Positions 26,799 to 36,548 are shown, numbered from the stretch's first letter. The stretch is DNA of 64,000 bases from Neobacillus niacini (GCF_023715785.1 NZ_JAMBOX010000001.1:434001-498000); one strand, 5' to 3'. Made by a program: numbers and translations. Notes: generated by a model not told the origin, from the sequence alone.

Positions 26799-27488
26799 TC
26801 ATGTATCAAAAGTAGTGATGCCATGTCGGACGGCAAATATGGCCGCTTGTGTCCGGTCGCGTAACCCAAGCTTCGTGATGAGATTAGATACGTGGTTCTT
26901 TACCGTTCCTTCCGATATAAATAGGAGTTCTCCAATTTCACGATTGCTTAGCCCATACCCAAGCTGCTTTAAAACCTCCATTTCGCGCTCTGTCAGCCCC
27001 TCTGGGATCTGAAGGGGTAAAGAAATTAGACTAGCGCTAGATGAAGCAGCTTCTCCCTGTCCTTCGGTTCTTCGTTTCAGTTCGGCAAAAACTTGTGCGG
27101 TTAAGTCGGGAGGCAATACGACACCACCTGCTTGTACGGTCATAATCGCTTGCACGATCATTTCAGCGGGCATATCTTTTAGCAGATATCCACTTGCTCC
27201 TTCGTTTAACGCATCGAAGATCAAGTCACTATCATTAAATGTAGTCAAGATAAGCACCTTGGTTTCTGGCAGATGTTCACGAATGAGACGGGTCCCCTCC
27301 ACACCATCAACTCCAGGCATACGAATATCCATCAATACGAGATCCGGCTTTTCGCGTTTTGCCGCTTCCAAAGCCTCGGCGCCGTTCGATGCTGTACCGA
27401 CTACCTCTATCTCCTTCGTAAGACTCAGGATGGTTTTCAAGCCATCTCGCATCAATTGTTGGTCATCTGTAATAATAATTCGAATCAT
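26799..27488 (-). CDS. lnrK: NarL/LuxR-family response regulator, LnrK-like
   Basis: About 229 residues. The receiver domain (1-120) has the acidic pair in ITDDQ, the phospho-acceptor Asp in LVLMDIRMPGVDG and Lys in YLLKDMP. The C-terminal LuxR-type helix-turn-helix is EREMEVLKQLGYGLSNREIG...TVKNHVSNLITKL. The ATG at 27488 overlaps the kinase stop by 4 bases and follows GGAGGAGCAGAGGC, so the ORF start at 27512 is not used. It should bind DNA near lnrL after phosphorylation. Confidence 0.9.
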   Translation of the reverse strand: MIRIIITDDQQLMRDGLKTILSLTKEIEVVGTASNGAEALEAAKREKPDLVLMDIRMPGVDGVEGTRLIREHLPETKVLILTTFNDSDLIFDALNEGASGYLLKDMPAEMIVQAIMTVQAGGVVLPPDLTAQVFAELKRRTEGQGEAASSSASLISLPLQIPEGLTEREMEVLKQLGYGLSNREIGELLFISEGTVKNHVSNLITKLGLRDRTQAAIFAVRHGITTFDT

Positions 27489-28738
27489 GCCTCTGCTCCT
27501 CCATACGTCCAAGTTTTCGTTTGTATCGGAATGGTGATCTGCACACGAAACCCCTGGCCCTCTACACTTTCAAATTGGATGGATCCGCTATGTTCCTGCA
27601 GCCGTTCCCGCATATTGATGAGACCAAATCCCGGTACCACTTCCGCCGCACCATAGCCATTATCTACGATCATAATATCAATTTGATCATCATTTGTATG
27701 CAATGTCACCTCAGCTTCTGATGCATTGCCATGACGTTTGGCATTGGTCAACGATTCTTGAATAAGGCGAAAAATCATTGGTTGCAACGAAGTTGAAATC
27801 CGCGTGAGATCACCTTGTACCCGTAGAGACGTTACCATACCAGTCATGTCTGAAAAGTCTTTCATTAACTTTCTTAGCTTATCTGTAAGCGTGAGATGGA
27901 TTCCTCCTTCGTCACGAAGTGCGCGAACAGACAATCGTACTTCCTGTAACGCCGATCTGGCTAACTCTTCACAGCGGTTTAATGTATCTTCCGCCTGTTT
28001 GAGATCGTGTTGTTGCAGCATGCGTGCTGCTTGGAGCTGGACAATCAGGGCGGTCATTGTATGTCCAACGGTATCATGGATGTCACGAGCAATTTTGTTC
28101 CGCTCACTCGCAGCAGTCAGGTCCTCCACTTGCTTTGCATAAATCCTAAGCTGATCATGTGTATCTTGAAGCTCGGAATGAGAATGAACCAAACTTTCAT
28201 ATTGCTCCGCTATTTTTGCTCTAGCTTTAAATAAATAGCCTACCATAATCCCTACAAAACTAGAATTCAACACAAAGCCAAGATTAATTAACATATCCAT
28301 AAACCGGAAATGCCCTGTGTGCAAATAGTTGAGAGTCCAGAGATAAGTCCAGACGATTGCAAACAATAAGCTGGCGATTAGAATGATTCTTCGGTTATTT
28401 GTAAAGATTAGCAGCGTAATGCCAATAATCCCAAAATTAATTTGATAGAGTGTCAGAGTTGGAAAGATAATTCCAAAAGCGATGGTTACGATAAAATCAA
28501 TACTTGTCCACAGGAGGTGATACTTCGTCGTTCGCTTATTAAAATGAAGAAAGTGTGTAAGTGTATAAACAAGCATTGCAGCTATTACGAAAACGATTTT
28601 CCAGTACGCAATAGCTTCATTGGTGAATATATAGCTTCCCCCTATGAGAAGAAACATAATTAACCGTAATTCTCGCATGAAATAAAAGGTAATCGGAACA
28701 TCTTTCCGCTGCTCTTCCCTGAATTCCCACAATCTCAT
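27485..28738 (-). CDS. lnrJ: Sensor histidine kinase (HisKA_3), LnrJ-like
   Basis: A 417-residue kinase with five or six N-terminal transmembrane helices (about 22-185) and no large external loop, a short coiled coil, then HisKA_3 with the phosphorylated His in NKIARDIHDTVGH. The ATPase domain has QESLTNAKRHG (N box) and GFGLINMRERL (G box). Membrane-embedded sensing fits kinases that detect membrane-active antibiotics. The ribosome site is TGAGGAG. It is translationally coupled to the regulator. Confidence 0.88.
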   Translation of the reverse strand: MRLWEFREEQRKDVPITFYFMRELRLIMFLLIGGSYIFTNEAIAYWKIVFVIAAMLVYTLTHFLHFNKRTTKYHLLWTSIDFIVTIAFGIIFPTLTLYQINFGIIGITLLIFTNNRRIILIASLLFAIVWTYLWTLNYLHTGHFRFMDMLINLGFVLNSSFVGIMVGYLFKARAKIAEQYESLVHSHSELQDTHDQLRIYAKQVEDLTAASERNKIARDIHDTVGHTMTALIVQLQAARMLQQHDLKQAEDTLNRCEELARSALQEVRLSVRALRDEGGIHLTLTDKLRKLMKDFSDMTGMVTSLRVQGDLTRISTSLQPMIFRLIQESLTNAKRHGNASEAEVTLHTNDDQIDIMIVDNGYGAAEVVPGFGLINMRERLQEHSGSIQFESVEGQGFRVQITIPIQTKTWTYGGAEA

Positions 28739-28964
28739 AATCCCATCTCCTCAACTAATAGCCTGCTGCTTCGACACTTGAAAATAAGCGTACCGCTTGT
28801 TTGAAGTCAACCCCGTCCGCTGATACTCTATCAATTGTTTCTTAATTCGATAATCGCTTGGCATTCCCCTTTTTTATGCTTTCGTTTTTTTTGTATTCCT
28901 GATGAATTTTTTTCAAAAAATGGTATATTTTAATAGGTGCGTATCATTAAAAAGGAGTGTTTTT

Positions 28965-30131
28965 ATGATAAAGAAAGCTGCAAAAATAGTAGCAGTTATG
29001 ATCATTACAATTCTGATCATTGCAAGTATCGTAATAGCCATAAAAGTAGATTTTTCAAATCCAGCGGACTTAGAAAAATTTGTCCATAACAAAATGAATA
29101 AAACAAATGTACCTGGCGTTTCAATTGCTATTATAAAAGATAATAAAATTGATAGATATATCAGTTATGGCAATGCGAATATTGCCAAAGGATTAAAAGT
29201 CAATCAAGATACGGTGTTTCAAATTGCCTCACTTTCAAAAGTAGTCACAGCCACCGCCATTATGCAATTGCATGAAAAAGAGAAATTAAATCTCGATGAT
29301 GATATAAACAAGTATCTTCCATTTTCAGTTGTCAATCCAAATTTTCCAAATGAACCGATTACAATAAAAATGCTGCTCGACCATACTTCTGGAATACAAG
29401 ACAATTGGGATGTACTCGACAGTCTATACACGATCGATAGCGGAGGCGGAGACTCCAAAATTTCAATTGGTGAATTTTTCAAAGGATATTTAGGAGTAGG
29501 AGGAAAGTGGTATTCCACTGAAAAAAATTTTACAGAAAATAAACCTGGAACAACTTTCGTTTATAGTAATGTGGGATACGGCCTTTTGGGCTATATTATA
29601 GAACAAATTAGCGAACTCCCATTCAATCAATATACAAAAAACAACATTTTTGAACCACTGGGAATGTCAGAGTCAGAATGGTTGCACAAGGATATGACAA
29701 CAGAAAACTTCGCATCGCCTTATGATAACCAAAAAGAGCTGCCTAGATATTCTTTCCCAACCTATCCTGATGGTTCATTAAAAACAAACGTAGTAGATTT
29801 CTGCAAATTCTTAGTAAGCATGTCGAATGATAGCAACACAATATTAAAACCAGAGACCATTAAGGAAATGTTAACTCCCCAATCAAATGATGGAAAACAA
29901 GCCTTAGGTTGGAGTTATTCATCTTTAGATGACATTTTCATGAAAAAGTTAAATAACGGAAAGATCGTTGGCCACACAGGTTCAGACCCTGGTGAATTTT
30001 CAATGGCACTCTATAATCCGGAAAAAAAGAACGGCTTGGTCATATTTATGAACCAACAAATGGGATTAAAATTACAAACGATAAATATTTATTTTATGAT
30101 TAAGAGAATGGTAAACGAAGCTGATTTATAA
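28965..30131 (+). CDS. Beta-lactamase-family serine hydrolase, membrane anchored
   Basis: About 388 residues with an N-terminal membrane anchor (residues 5-25) and the class C beta-lactamase/DD-peptidase fold. Nucleophile SxxK is SLSK, YxN is YSN in FVYSNVGYG and the third motif is HTG in VGHTGSDPG. Such proteins act outside the membrane as peptidases or esterases; the substrate is unknown. The ATG at 28965 follows AAAGGAG; the ORF start at 28902 has none. It has its own terminator. Two related sequences lie elsewhere in the window (33.6 kb, and a remnant at 17 kb). Confidence 0.9.
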   Translation: MIKKAAKIVAVMIITILIIASIVIAIKVDFSNPADLEKFVHNKMNKTNVPGVSIAIIKDNKIDRYISYGNANIAKGLKVNQDTVFQIASLSKVVTATAIMQLHEKEKLNLDDDINKYLPFSVVNPNFPNEPITIKMLLDHTSGIQDNWDVLDSLYTIDSGGGDSKISIGEFFKGYLGVGGKWYSTEKNFTENKPGTTFVYSNVGYGLLGYIIEQISELPFNQYTKNNIFEPLGMSESEWLHKDMTTENFASPYDNQKELPRYSFPTYPDGSLKTNVVDFCKFLVSMSNDSNTILKPETIKEMLTPQSNDGKQALGWSYSSLDDIFMKKLNNGKIVGHTGSDPGEFSMALYNPEKKNGLVIFMNQQMGLKLQTINIYFMIKRMVNEADL

Positions 30132-30143
30132 AATAGCAAAGAG

Positions 30144-30178
30144 CCGATTCAAGAAATAATCTTGAATCGGTTTATTTT
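30144..30178. terminator. Convergent terminator
   Basis: A perfect 10-bp stem, CCGATTCAAG (30144-30153) and CTTGAATCGG (30161-30170), followed by TTTATTTTTT on the plus strand. It serves the serine hydrolase gene and lies just beyond the convergent flavoprotein stop. Confidence 0.9.
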
Positions 30179-30185
30179 TTATATC

Positions 30186-31091
30186 TTACTGAACAAACCC
30201 ATCCATTAAACTCTTATGTATCCAAATAGCGGCCGCTGAACCTTCACCCATAGCGATTGTCACTTGTTCCGAATGAGCAACCACATCACCCGCTGCCCAT
30301 ACATTGGGTATATTCGTCATTTTGGTTCGCGGGTTGACAACAATATGGTGATTTTCAAGAAGTTCTACCCCTAATTGCTTCGCAAGGTTCGATTTCACTT
30401 CATTGCCCCCGAACGCAATAAAGCCGCATTCGCCCATAATTCTTTTTCCGTTTTGCAGGATAAATCCTTGTGGATAAGAATTTTCTGCTATGACCTTTTG
30501 GATGGTTTCTTCAACATATTGAATCCGATGAACCTTGAGTTCGTTTAATAGGTGTTCTGATACCTCGATCTGTTCATGATTGATATAGGTAAGATCTTGT
30601 GTCCAATAAGAGAGGGTTAGGGCCATCCTGGCTCCCACATTTCCCGCGCCAATCACAATCGTACTTTTATTCATCACTTCATAGCCATCGCAATCTGGAC
30701 AAACATACACGTTTATACCCAGACAGTGCAGAAGCTCAGGAAATGCAGGGATCCTGTCCATTATACCGGTTGCCAATAACAATCGCTTTGCTGCATATTG
30801 CAAACCGGTTTTTACCGTGAGCTGAAATCCCTTTCCAACCTTTTCAACACTGTCAACCACTTCGGATTTAAACTCTACTCCCAGTTTTTCTGCTTGTCTT
30901 TTTCCAAGCTGACGCAGTTCATGACCACTAATACCATTGGGCCAACCCAATATATTATTGTAACTCTTACATAATGTTGATCGGCCATAATTTGAATCAA
31001 TAACAAGAACTTTATGTTTATACCTGCCCAATTGAATCGCTGCTTGAAGACCAGCAATACCGCCACCTACAATAATACAATCATAACTCAC
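30186..31091 (-). CDS. Thioredoxin-reductase-like FAD/NAD(P) oxidoreductase
   Basis: A 301-residue flavoprotein. FAD site GGGIAGLQAA is at the N-terminus, the NAD(P) site GAGNVGARMAL is in the middle and the C-terminal FAD motif is NVWAAGDV. A redox pair CPDC sits where thioredoxin reductase has CATC, so disulfide chemistry is plausible, with a small dithiol protein or substrate as partner. It differs from the housekeeping TrxB enough that the partner is unknown. The start is GTG, nine bases after AAAGGGG. Confidence 0.87.
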   Translation of the reverse strand: MSYDCIIVGGGIAGLQAAIQLGRYKHKVLVIDSNYGRSTLCKSYNNILGWPNGISGHELRQLGKRQAEKLGVEFKSEVVDSVEKVGKGFQLTVKTGLQYAAKRLLLATGIMDRIPAFPELLHCLGINVYVCPDCDGYEVMNKSTIVIGAGNVGARMALTLSYWTQDLTYINHEQIEVSEHLLNELKVHRIQYVEETIQKVIAENSYPQGFILQNGKRIMGECGFIAFGGNEVKSNLAKQLGVELLENHHIVVNPRTKMTNIPNVWAAGDVVAHSEQVTIAMGEGSAAAIWIHKSLMDGFVQ

Positions 31092-31356
31092 AGGTGCATC
31101 CCCTTTCTTTGACCCTTTACATAGAAAGGATTTTCAACCTTAATTTCCCCTTATTATCTTAAAGTAAAAGTGCATTGCCATCGTTTTTGGATAAATTCCT
31201 TTTTAAACCTAATCTGGGTGACCCATAGGATAAAATGCCCAACCTATATTAGGCCGAAAGGTTATAGGTACAAAATTCCAGTTATTATACAATAAAATGG
31301 ATGTGCTTTTGGTATCCAACTGGGATTTGAATGAGTAAGGGGGAATCAAACAAAAA
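31092..31356. other. Divergent promoter region
   Basis: AT-rich DNA between the divergent flavoprotein and VWA lipoprotein genes. It should contain both promoters, but no box pair stands out and no small gene or hairpin is seen. Confidence 0.45.
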
Positions 31357-32748
31357 ATGCGGGTTCAAAAAGTGATGACAGGGTTGGTCATGTTGATGAT
31401 GGTCTTTTTCCTGGCGGCCTGTGGTTCAAACGAGAATAAAACCTCGGCCGATGCAAAAAGTGGAGAAACGGCGAAAAGCAAGAAAGCCGACAAAGGGAAA
31501 AGCAACAGTGACAAGGACGAAAATAATGGGGACATAGCCTCGACTGTTGAGGAAATTGCCAAGGAGAAGGCAGGTAAATTTGCTGGCAATGCCTATAATA
31601 AAGCGGTGGTAAACCGGGCATTAGATGAAAAAAGCTTTCAGGATAAGGACAGCTTCCAGGTCTACAATACGCTGATTGGACTCCTCGGCGAAGGGCCGGA
31701 ATACAAGGAGCTGATCCAGTTTGCAGAGGACTTCAATCCCAATGTGGAAACGGCCTTGACGAAAACGCCTGAGGAGAAAAACTTGGAAAAGAGCGGTGGT
31801 GGAACAGCAACCGGTGCTCCGAATATCTCGATTTTGCTCGATGCAAGCGGAAGCATGGCCGCGAAAATTGGCGGCAATACGAAGATGGACTTGGCCAAAG
31901 ACGCGATTAATCAGTTTCTTGGTTCCATGCCCGAAGGCTCCAATGTTTCATTGCGGGTATACGGGCACAAAGGAAGTAATAGTGACGCAGATAAGCAAGT
32001 CTCCTGCGAAAGCACCGAATTAGTCTACGAACTACAACCTTATAACCAAACGGGTTTCAAGGATTCGCTCGGTCAATTCCAGCCAACCGGCTGGACACCA
32101 ATAGCGAAAGCTATTTCTGAATCGAAGAATGATTTTGGCGAAGCGGGCAAACAAGGGCAAAACATTATTTATGTGGTCAGTGACGGAATTGAAACCTGTG
32201 AGGGCGACCCAGTGCAAGCAGCGAAGGAGCTTCACGATTCCAATATCAAAGCAGTGGTCAATATCATTGGCTTTGATGTCGATCAAAATGGCCAAAAACA
32301 ATTAAAGGCGGTGGCCGATGCAGGCGGCGGTAAGTTCGAAACGGTCCATACGGCGGATGATTTCAAGCGCGTTTGGGAGCGGGAGAGAACCCGGCTTTAC
32401 AATGAATGGAGTGCCTGGAGCGCGAAAAACTATAATGAAGTATCCGCGGAAGTATCAAAGAAAATCAATACTCTTTATCAGAAGAAGTCCAATTTTTCCA
32501 ATTTAGTTTATGACGAAAAATCACGCATGACCAATGCCATCTACTATTTGAGGCAAAAGGAACAAATCTCCCCTGAAGTCAGGGAAGAACTCGAAAGCCT
32601 GGCCCAGCAACGAAAACGAATTCTAGAAGACTATGTGAAAGACAAGTACAAGGGTCTCATCGACCAAATGGAAGCTGAAGGCAGACGAATCAAGAAAGAA
32701 ATCGAAGAAAAAGGCAAGGAAATGAAGGATAAATACAATAATAATTAA
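31357..32748 (+). CDS. VWA-domain lipoprotein
   Basis: A 463-residue protein. A lipoprotein signal ends in LAAC at Cys22, followed by a charged Lys/Ser/Asp linker. The von Willebrand A domain (about 155-345) has the metal-site motif DASGS at 162-166 and VVSDGIETCEGD. The last 120 residues are highly charged and helical, probably coiled coil. It should sit on the outer membrane face and bind a protein or wall ligand through a divalent metal. The ribosome site AAGGGGG is 11-12 bases from the ATG, a little far. Monocistronic. Confidence 0.9.
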   Translation: MRVQKVMTGLVMLMMVFFLAACGSNENKTSADAKSGETAKSKKADKGKSNSDKDENNGDIASTVEEIAKEKAGKFAGNAYNKAVVNRALDEKSFQDKDSFQVYNTLIGLLGEGPEYKELIQFAEDFNPNVETALTKTPEEKNLEKSGGGTATGAPNISILLDASGSMAAKIGGNTKMDLAKDAINQFLGSMPEGSNVSLRVYGHKGSNSDADKQVSCESTELVYELQPYNQTGFKDSLGQFQPTGWTPIAKAISESKNDFGEAGKQGQNIIYVVSDGIETCEGDPVQAAKELHDSNIKAVVNIIGFDVDQNGQKQLKAVADAGGGKFETVHTADDFKRVWERERTRLYNEWSAWSAKNYNEVSAEVSKKINTLYQKKSNFSNLVYDEKSRMTNAIYYLRQKEQISPEVREELESLAQQRKRILEDYVKDKYKGLIDQMEAEGRRIKKEIEEKGKEMKDKYNNN

Positions 32749-32759
32749 GAAGCAGGAAA

Positions 32760-32796
32760 GGGGTTCTTTGTTTTCTTTACAAACAGAGAACCCTCC
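32760..32796 (+). terminator. Weak hairpin after the VWA gene
   Basis: GGGTTCT and AGAACCC arms with an inner GTTT/AAAC lie just downstream of the stop. There is only a C/T-rich tail, no clean T-run. Confidence 0.5.
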
Positions 32797-32846
32797 CCTC
32801 CTTCCCTTTTTATCCGTACCATGGGAAACCATGATTATAAAAAATG

Positions 32847-33506
32847 TTATTTTTCACGACATGATCTAATAATCTCAAGGTATTGGGTATCACCTAACCC
32901 ATAATGCTGGAATTCCACTATTAATTTAGTTACAAGCTCTTCTTCTGATACATCTTGGCACTTTTTAATATAAAGAATGAGATCACTATCTTTGTTAAGA
33001 TAATTCAAATATAATTCAATTCCCCTTTTTAAAGTGTCTGGAAAGATAGACCTTGGAAGCTTTTTTTGAATCAACACTTGTTTATAAATCAGATAATATC
33101 CCTCAGCCTTCAAGGTAAAACTGTCCTTACGTTCAAACTGATCACCGACTATATGTAGTTCAATATCCCCCTTATAATCTGTCAGGTCCAACCAGGCAAG
33201 AATGGTAAGAATATTGATTTGACAAAACATATCAGCATCAAACCACATTGAAATGTGGGTGAAATTTTTACGAAAGAGAGGCGTTAATGGTTTTAGAGTG
33301 ATTTCAGTATATTGTTCAGGTGTCACGTGATGAACCTTAGCACGTATTTGGGTGAATTCATCTGAAAATAGATCATGACAAGTGTCTCCATAACACATAG
33401 CCTCGTTAAAAGGAATCATCAATTCCCCTTTAAGAAAATCTGTTGTTTTAAAATAATGATACATGGATTGTCCATTTAATAGATGTAACGTCCCTTTTTG
33501 ATTCAT
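32847..33506 (-). CDS. DUF1835-like protein
   Basis: A 219-residue soluble protein. The N-terminus (HLLNGQSMYHYF then a GELMIPFNEAMCYG stretch) and the later ISMWFDADMFCQINIL stretch resemble the DUF1835 domain, found in bacilli and of unknown function. No membrane segment. The ribosome site GAGGAG is about 8 bases from the ATG. It is followed downstream by nothing on its strand for 100 bases and preceded by a separate serine hydrolase gene. Confidence 0.65.
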   Translation of the reverse strand: MNQKGTLHLLNGQSMYHYFKTTDFLKGELMIPFNEAMCYGDTCHDLFSDEFTQIRAKVHHVTPEQYTEITLKPLTPLFRKNFTHISMWFDADMFCQINILTILAWLDLTDYKGDIELHIVGDQFERKDSFTLKAEGYYLIYKQVLIQKKLPRSIFPDTLKRGIELYLNYLNKDSDLILYIKKCQDVSEEELVTKLIVEFQHYGLGDTQYLEIIRSCREK

Positions 33507-33558
33507 AACTATAACTCCTCATAATTTTTTCCAGCCCTGCTACGAGTATCCGGCTTTA

Positions 33559-34782
33559 CTAACGACTTCCATTCTTTTTTCCAACTTTAATAGATATTTC
33601 TTTAAAAATAGCCGGCCAGCTATCTACATTCCCCTGCGATTTACCGGTTCGTAAAATGACGATATTATTTTCCGGGGACATGTATAGGTACTGTCCATAC
33701 TTTCCCATCGCAAAAAAGTCTAGACCCCCCTTATTATTCAGTGTACTATACCACATGTATTTATATCCTATATTACTATTTTCTAAGAATGAGCCTTTAT
33801 ATTCATCATTATTTAACGGAAAATCACTACGTGTAGAAAGCTTTATCCATTCTTGATTTAGTATATGCTGCCCATTCCACGTGCCTTCATGAAGTAACAT
33901 GCTGCCTATCTTAACAAAGTCAATCGCTTTGAAATTAATACCGCTCTCCATTTTTTCAAAACCTGTGATTTTACTATCTAGACTCCATGAAGCATTATGT
34001 TCAGCTCCGATTTTATCCCAAACTTTCTGTTCAAAATATTCCGCTACATGTTTCCCCGAACTCCGCTCCAGTATGATGCCAAGTAATAAGGGATGATAAT
34101 TGTTATAATGAAATTTATCGTGGTATTTTGTCGTCAGCTGATGATGACTCAACGCTAAATGACGTAAATCAGGCATATAATACGTTTTGGCATCGTCACC
34201 AAACCAGATATTTCCTTCCTCATAGCTGATAGTTGAACGCATCAAAAGCAAATCTTCAATTGTGATTTTTTCCATATTCGTTCCTTTGAACTCGACTATA
34301 TAATCAGCAATGGACTGTTTTTCACTTTTAATATAACCATCTTCAATCGCCATTCCAATTAACAAAGAATCGATTGACTTGGCCATTGAAAAAGAGGTAT
34401 TAACAGTGTGCTTGTCATATCCGTTGTCATATTCTTCAAGCACTACCTTGTCGTTGTGGACAATAATAAATGAGGTGGTATTGGTTTCCTTTAGAAAGGT
34501 ATTCAATGGCTTCTTTCTGCTTTTTCCACTAAAGGTATAGTCTATGGGCATGGTTTTTAAGGATCCATCCAAGTCATATTTGTAAGTATAGGGCTGAGAG
34601 CTTTTTTGAATCATCCGCTCAGGAAATACTTTGTAATCCATTACATCCGAATTTCCATTTACTATGGTCCTAAAAACATATTGTGGGGAAAATTTCATGG
34701 AGGAAACGAATACAAGTAGAATGGAACAGATCAAGGAAATGATTAAGAAAGAAAGGAATAGCTTGATCGTTTTTTTCTTCAT
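33559..34782 (-). CDS. Beta-lactamase-family serine hydrolase
   Basis: About 407 residues with an N-terminal membrane anchor. SxxK is SMAK in VNTSFSMAKSIDS and the YxN motif is YNN in FHYNNYHPLLLG. The fold is that of class C beta-lactamase-related enzymes. The ORF is open to 34896, but the ATG at 34782 directly follows AGGAGGTCAT and is clearly the start, which removes an apparent overlap with the thioesterase gene. The substrate is unknown; a cell-surface peptidase or esterase is likely. Confidence 0.88.
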   Translation of the reverse strand: MKKKTIKLFLSFLIISLICSILLVFVSSMKFSPQYVFRTIVNGNSDVMDYKVFPERMIQKSSQPYTYKYDLDGSLKTMPIDYTFSGKSRKKPLNTFLKETNTTSFIIVHNDKVVLEEYDNGYDKHTVNTSFSMAKSIDSLLIGMAIEDGYIKSEKQSIADYIVEFKGTNMEKITIEDLLLMRSTISYEEGNIWFGDDAKTYYMPDLRHLALSHHQLTTKYHDKFHYNNYHPLLLGIILERSSGKHVAEYFEQKVWDKIGAEHNASWSLDSKITGFEKMESGINFKAIDFVKIGSMLLHEGTWNGQHILNQEWIKLSTRSDFPLNNDEYKGSFLENSNIGYKYMWYSTLNNKGGLDFFAMGKYGQYLYMSPENNIVILRTGKSQGNVDSWPAIFKEISIKVGKKNGSR

Positions 34783-34828
34783 ATGACCTCCTAATTCACA
34801 ATCCGAAGAATTTAGCAATAATAGACAA

Positions 34829-34856
34829 AGAAGAGCCAGGGGGAACTGTCCCCTGG
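34829..34856 (-). terminator. Hairpin after the thioesterase gene
   Basis: CCAGGGG and CCCCTGG arms around a 6-7-base loop lie immediately after the thioesterase stop on the minus strand. The following DNA is CTCTTCTTTG, a weak T tract. Confidence 0.5.
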
Positions 34857-35288
34857 TCACTTGTCGTAGCGATAGAATGTGCCCGTGGTTGTGCACAATA
34901 ACTCGCCTTCTTCATTCCGGACGTCCGCTTCCATGAATGAAATTTTATATCCTTCCTTCTTATAACGAGCCGTGGCAATCAATTTTCCGGACTTCGTTGC
35001 TTTAAAAAAAGAAGTCTTCAATTCCAGCGATACATACGGCGCTTCCTTCAGCCGAAAGTTTAAATGACCCATCGCTGTGTCAGCGAGAAAGGTAAAAATG
35101 CCGCCGTGCACGATTCCAGACGGGTTATACATAATTTCAGTTACCGGACACGTAATGGTACATGTCCTTGCCTCATCATCATAATCAAACTCAAACTGAA
35201 GCTGCTTGAACATGAATATACTTTCTGGTTTGATGGCGTATGTATCGTATGCCTGTTCCATCTGTGCCATAAATTCTTGCTTGTTCAC
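34857..35288 (-). CDS. PaaI-family hotdog thioesterase
   Basis: A 143-residue single hotdog domain. The PaaI/DUF4442-type motif GIVHGGIFTFLADTAMGH carries the HGG loop and the acidic residue of the acyl-CoA thioesterase active site. It would hydrolyse an acyl- or aryl-CoA in the cytoplasm; the substrate is unknown. Monocistronic; the region upstream to 35420 shows no gene. Confidence 0.88.
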   Translation of the reverse strand: MNKQEFMAQMEQAYDTYAIKPESIFMFKQLQFEFDYDDEARTCTITCPVTEIMYNPSGIVHGGIFTFLADTAMGHLNFRLKEAPYVSLELKTSFFKATKSGKLIATARYKKEGYKISFMEADVRNEEGELLCTTTGTFYRYDK

Positions 35289-35429
35289 CGATCATCCCCC
35301 CATTATTAAAAATCCCGTGTGTATATCATATCATATTTTTCGGAATCTTTAGAATACATTATCGAGTATGGTAAACAAGAGAATCTGTGACGCATTTTGT
35401 ATCGACAATCCGGTTTTAGGTCTAAATAA

Positions 35430-35590
35430 ATGCTGAGGGGTCGCTCGAAAAAGCCTTAAGCTATTTGGTTGTATCGCAACAGCCAAAAAGCCAGGCGAAT
35501 GCCTGGCTCAGGTAATTTCCCTTGCTAAATTCAAGTAATCAGTTCGAAAAATGTGCCAAATCCAGCCGAACTCCCTTTGAAAACACCTAT
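35430..35590 (-). repeat. Dispersed 3'-UTR element, copy A, with terminator
   Basis: About 155 bases are shared (roughly 70 percent by eye) with 53390-53535. Shared blocks include CTCGAAAA, AAAAAGCCA, GCGAATGCCTGGCTCA, TGTGCCA and CTCCCTTTGAAA. On the minus strand it contains GCCAGGC-ATTC-GCCTGGC followed by TTTTTGG, a good terminator, and lies about 60 bases beyond the prohibitin stop. The minus-strand translation of both copies reads FKGS then G(F/Y)GT, suggesting decayed coding DNA of one origin. The rest of 35289-35651 shows no gene. Confidence 0.75.
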
Positions 35591-35651
35591 TTTTAATGGG
35601 ATTCCATATCGACTGGCAAACTCAAAACAACGAGTAGACCCGCACCCCCGG

Positions 35652-36452
35652 TCACTTCCCAAACCCATTAACATCGATAAATGGAGTGGCGCCTCCGGTG
35701 ACGTTCGGGAGACGGCCATCCCATTTTTCTAGGGCCTTCTCTTGGACTTCGATTTGTTTCAGTTGGATTAATTCCGGGGTGACTTCTTGTTTCTTCAGCC
35801 GCAGTGCTTCGGCCTCGGCTCCTGCTTGTGCCACTTTCTGCTCCGCTTCAATTTTGATTCTCTCGAGATCCCGTTGGGCGCGCAAGGCATTTTGCTCTGC
35901 CGTTTGTTTCGCTTCGATTGCCTTATTAAATTCTTCACTAAACGCAAATTCCTTAATATTGATATCCTCCAGCAACATGAAGTATTTCGTTAATTTATCC
36001 GCCAGCATATCTTTCACTTTCGCGGATACCTCAGGACGCTTCGAGATTAATTCCTCTGCCGTGTACTGTGCGGTAACCGCCTTAAGGGCTTCGGCGATGG
36101 CGGGGTCCACAATACGGGAGCGGTAATCCATACCAATTTCCTGATAGAGCTTATTGACCGCTTCCGGATCGACCGAATAGTTGACCGCTACCTTTGTCGT
36201 CACTATTTGAAGATCCTTCGAGGCTGCCGACTGCGAGCTTTCCTCCTTTTGGACCCGAACCTCAATCTGCTGAACGGATTGGATAAACGGGATCCTAAAA
36301 TGAAGACCCTCCGATAAAATGGTCGGTTTAACCTCTCCCAATTGCACCAGCACGCCCCTATTCCCAGCTTCGACAGTAGTGACCGAAGAAAACCCCACAA
36401 CGACAACAATCAGCGCAATGAGTCCAACAATAATCGATTTTGAATATTTCAC
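35652..36452 (-). CDS. Prohibitin/SPFH-family membrane protein
   Basis: A 266-residue protein. It has an N-terminal membrane helix (8-26), an SPFH/Band 7 domain (about 26-190) and a helical Ala/Glu-rich coiled coil to about 240, the classic prohibitin layout (EAGNRGVLVQLGEV, VNYSVDPEAV, LRLKKQEVTPELIQLKQIEV). It should assemble into ring-like oligomers on the membrane and organise membrane microdomains. It is a single gene with a strong terminator in the dispersed element downstream. Confidence 0.93.
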   Translation of the reverse strand: MKYSKSIIVGLIALIVVVVGFSSVTTVEAGNRGVLVQLGEVKPTILSEGLHFRIPFIQSVQQIEVRVQKEESSQSAASKDLQIVTTKVAVNYSVDPEAVNKLYQEIGMDYRSRIVDPAIAEALKAVTAQYTAEELISKRPEVSAKVKDMLADKLTKYFMLLEDINIKEFAFSEEFNKAIEAKQTAEQNALRAQRDLERIKIEAEQKVAQAGAEAEALRLKKQEVTPELIQLKQIEVQEKALEKWDGRLPNVTGGATPFIDVNGFGK

Positions 36453-36548
36453 ATAAATAGCCCCCTTTATATATTTCTATTATTACACAAATATGAAATC
36501 AGGAAGTACTTTATACATTTATACATGAGGGGGACTTGCCCTTATTAA

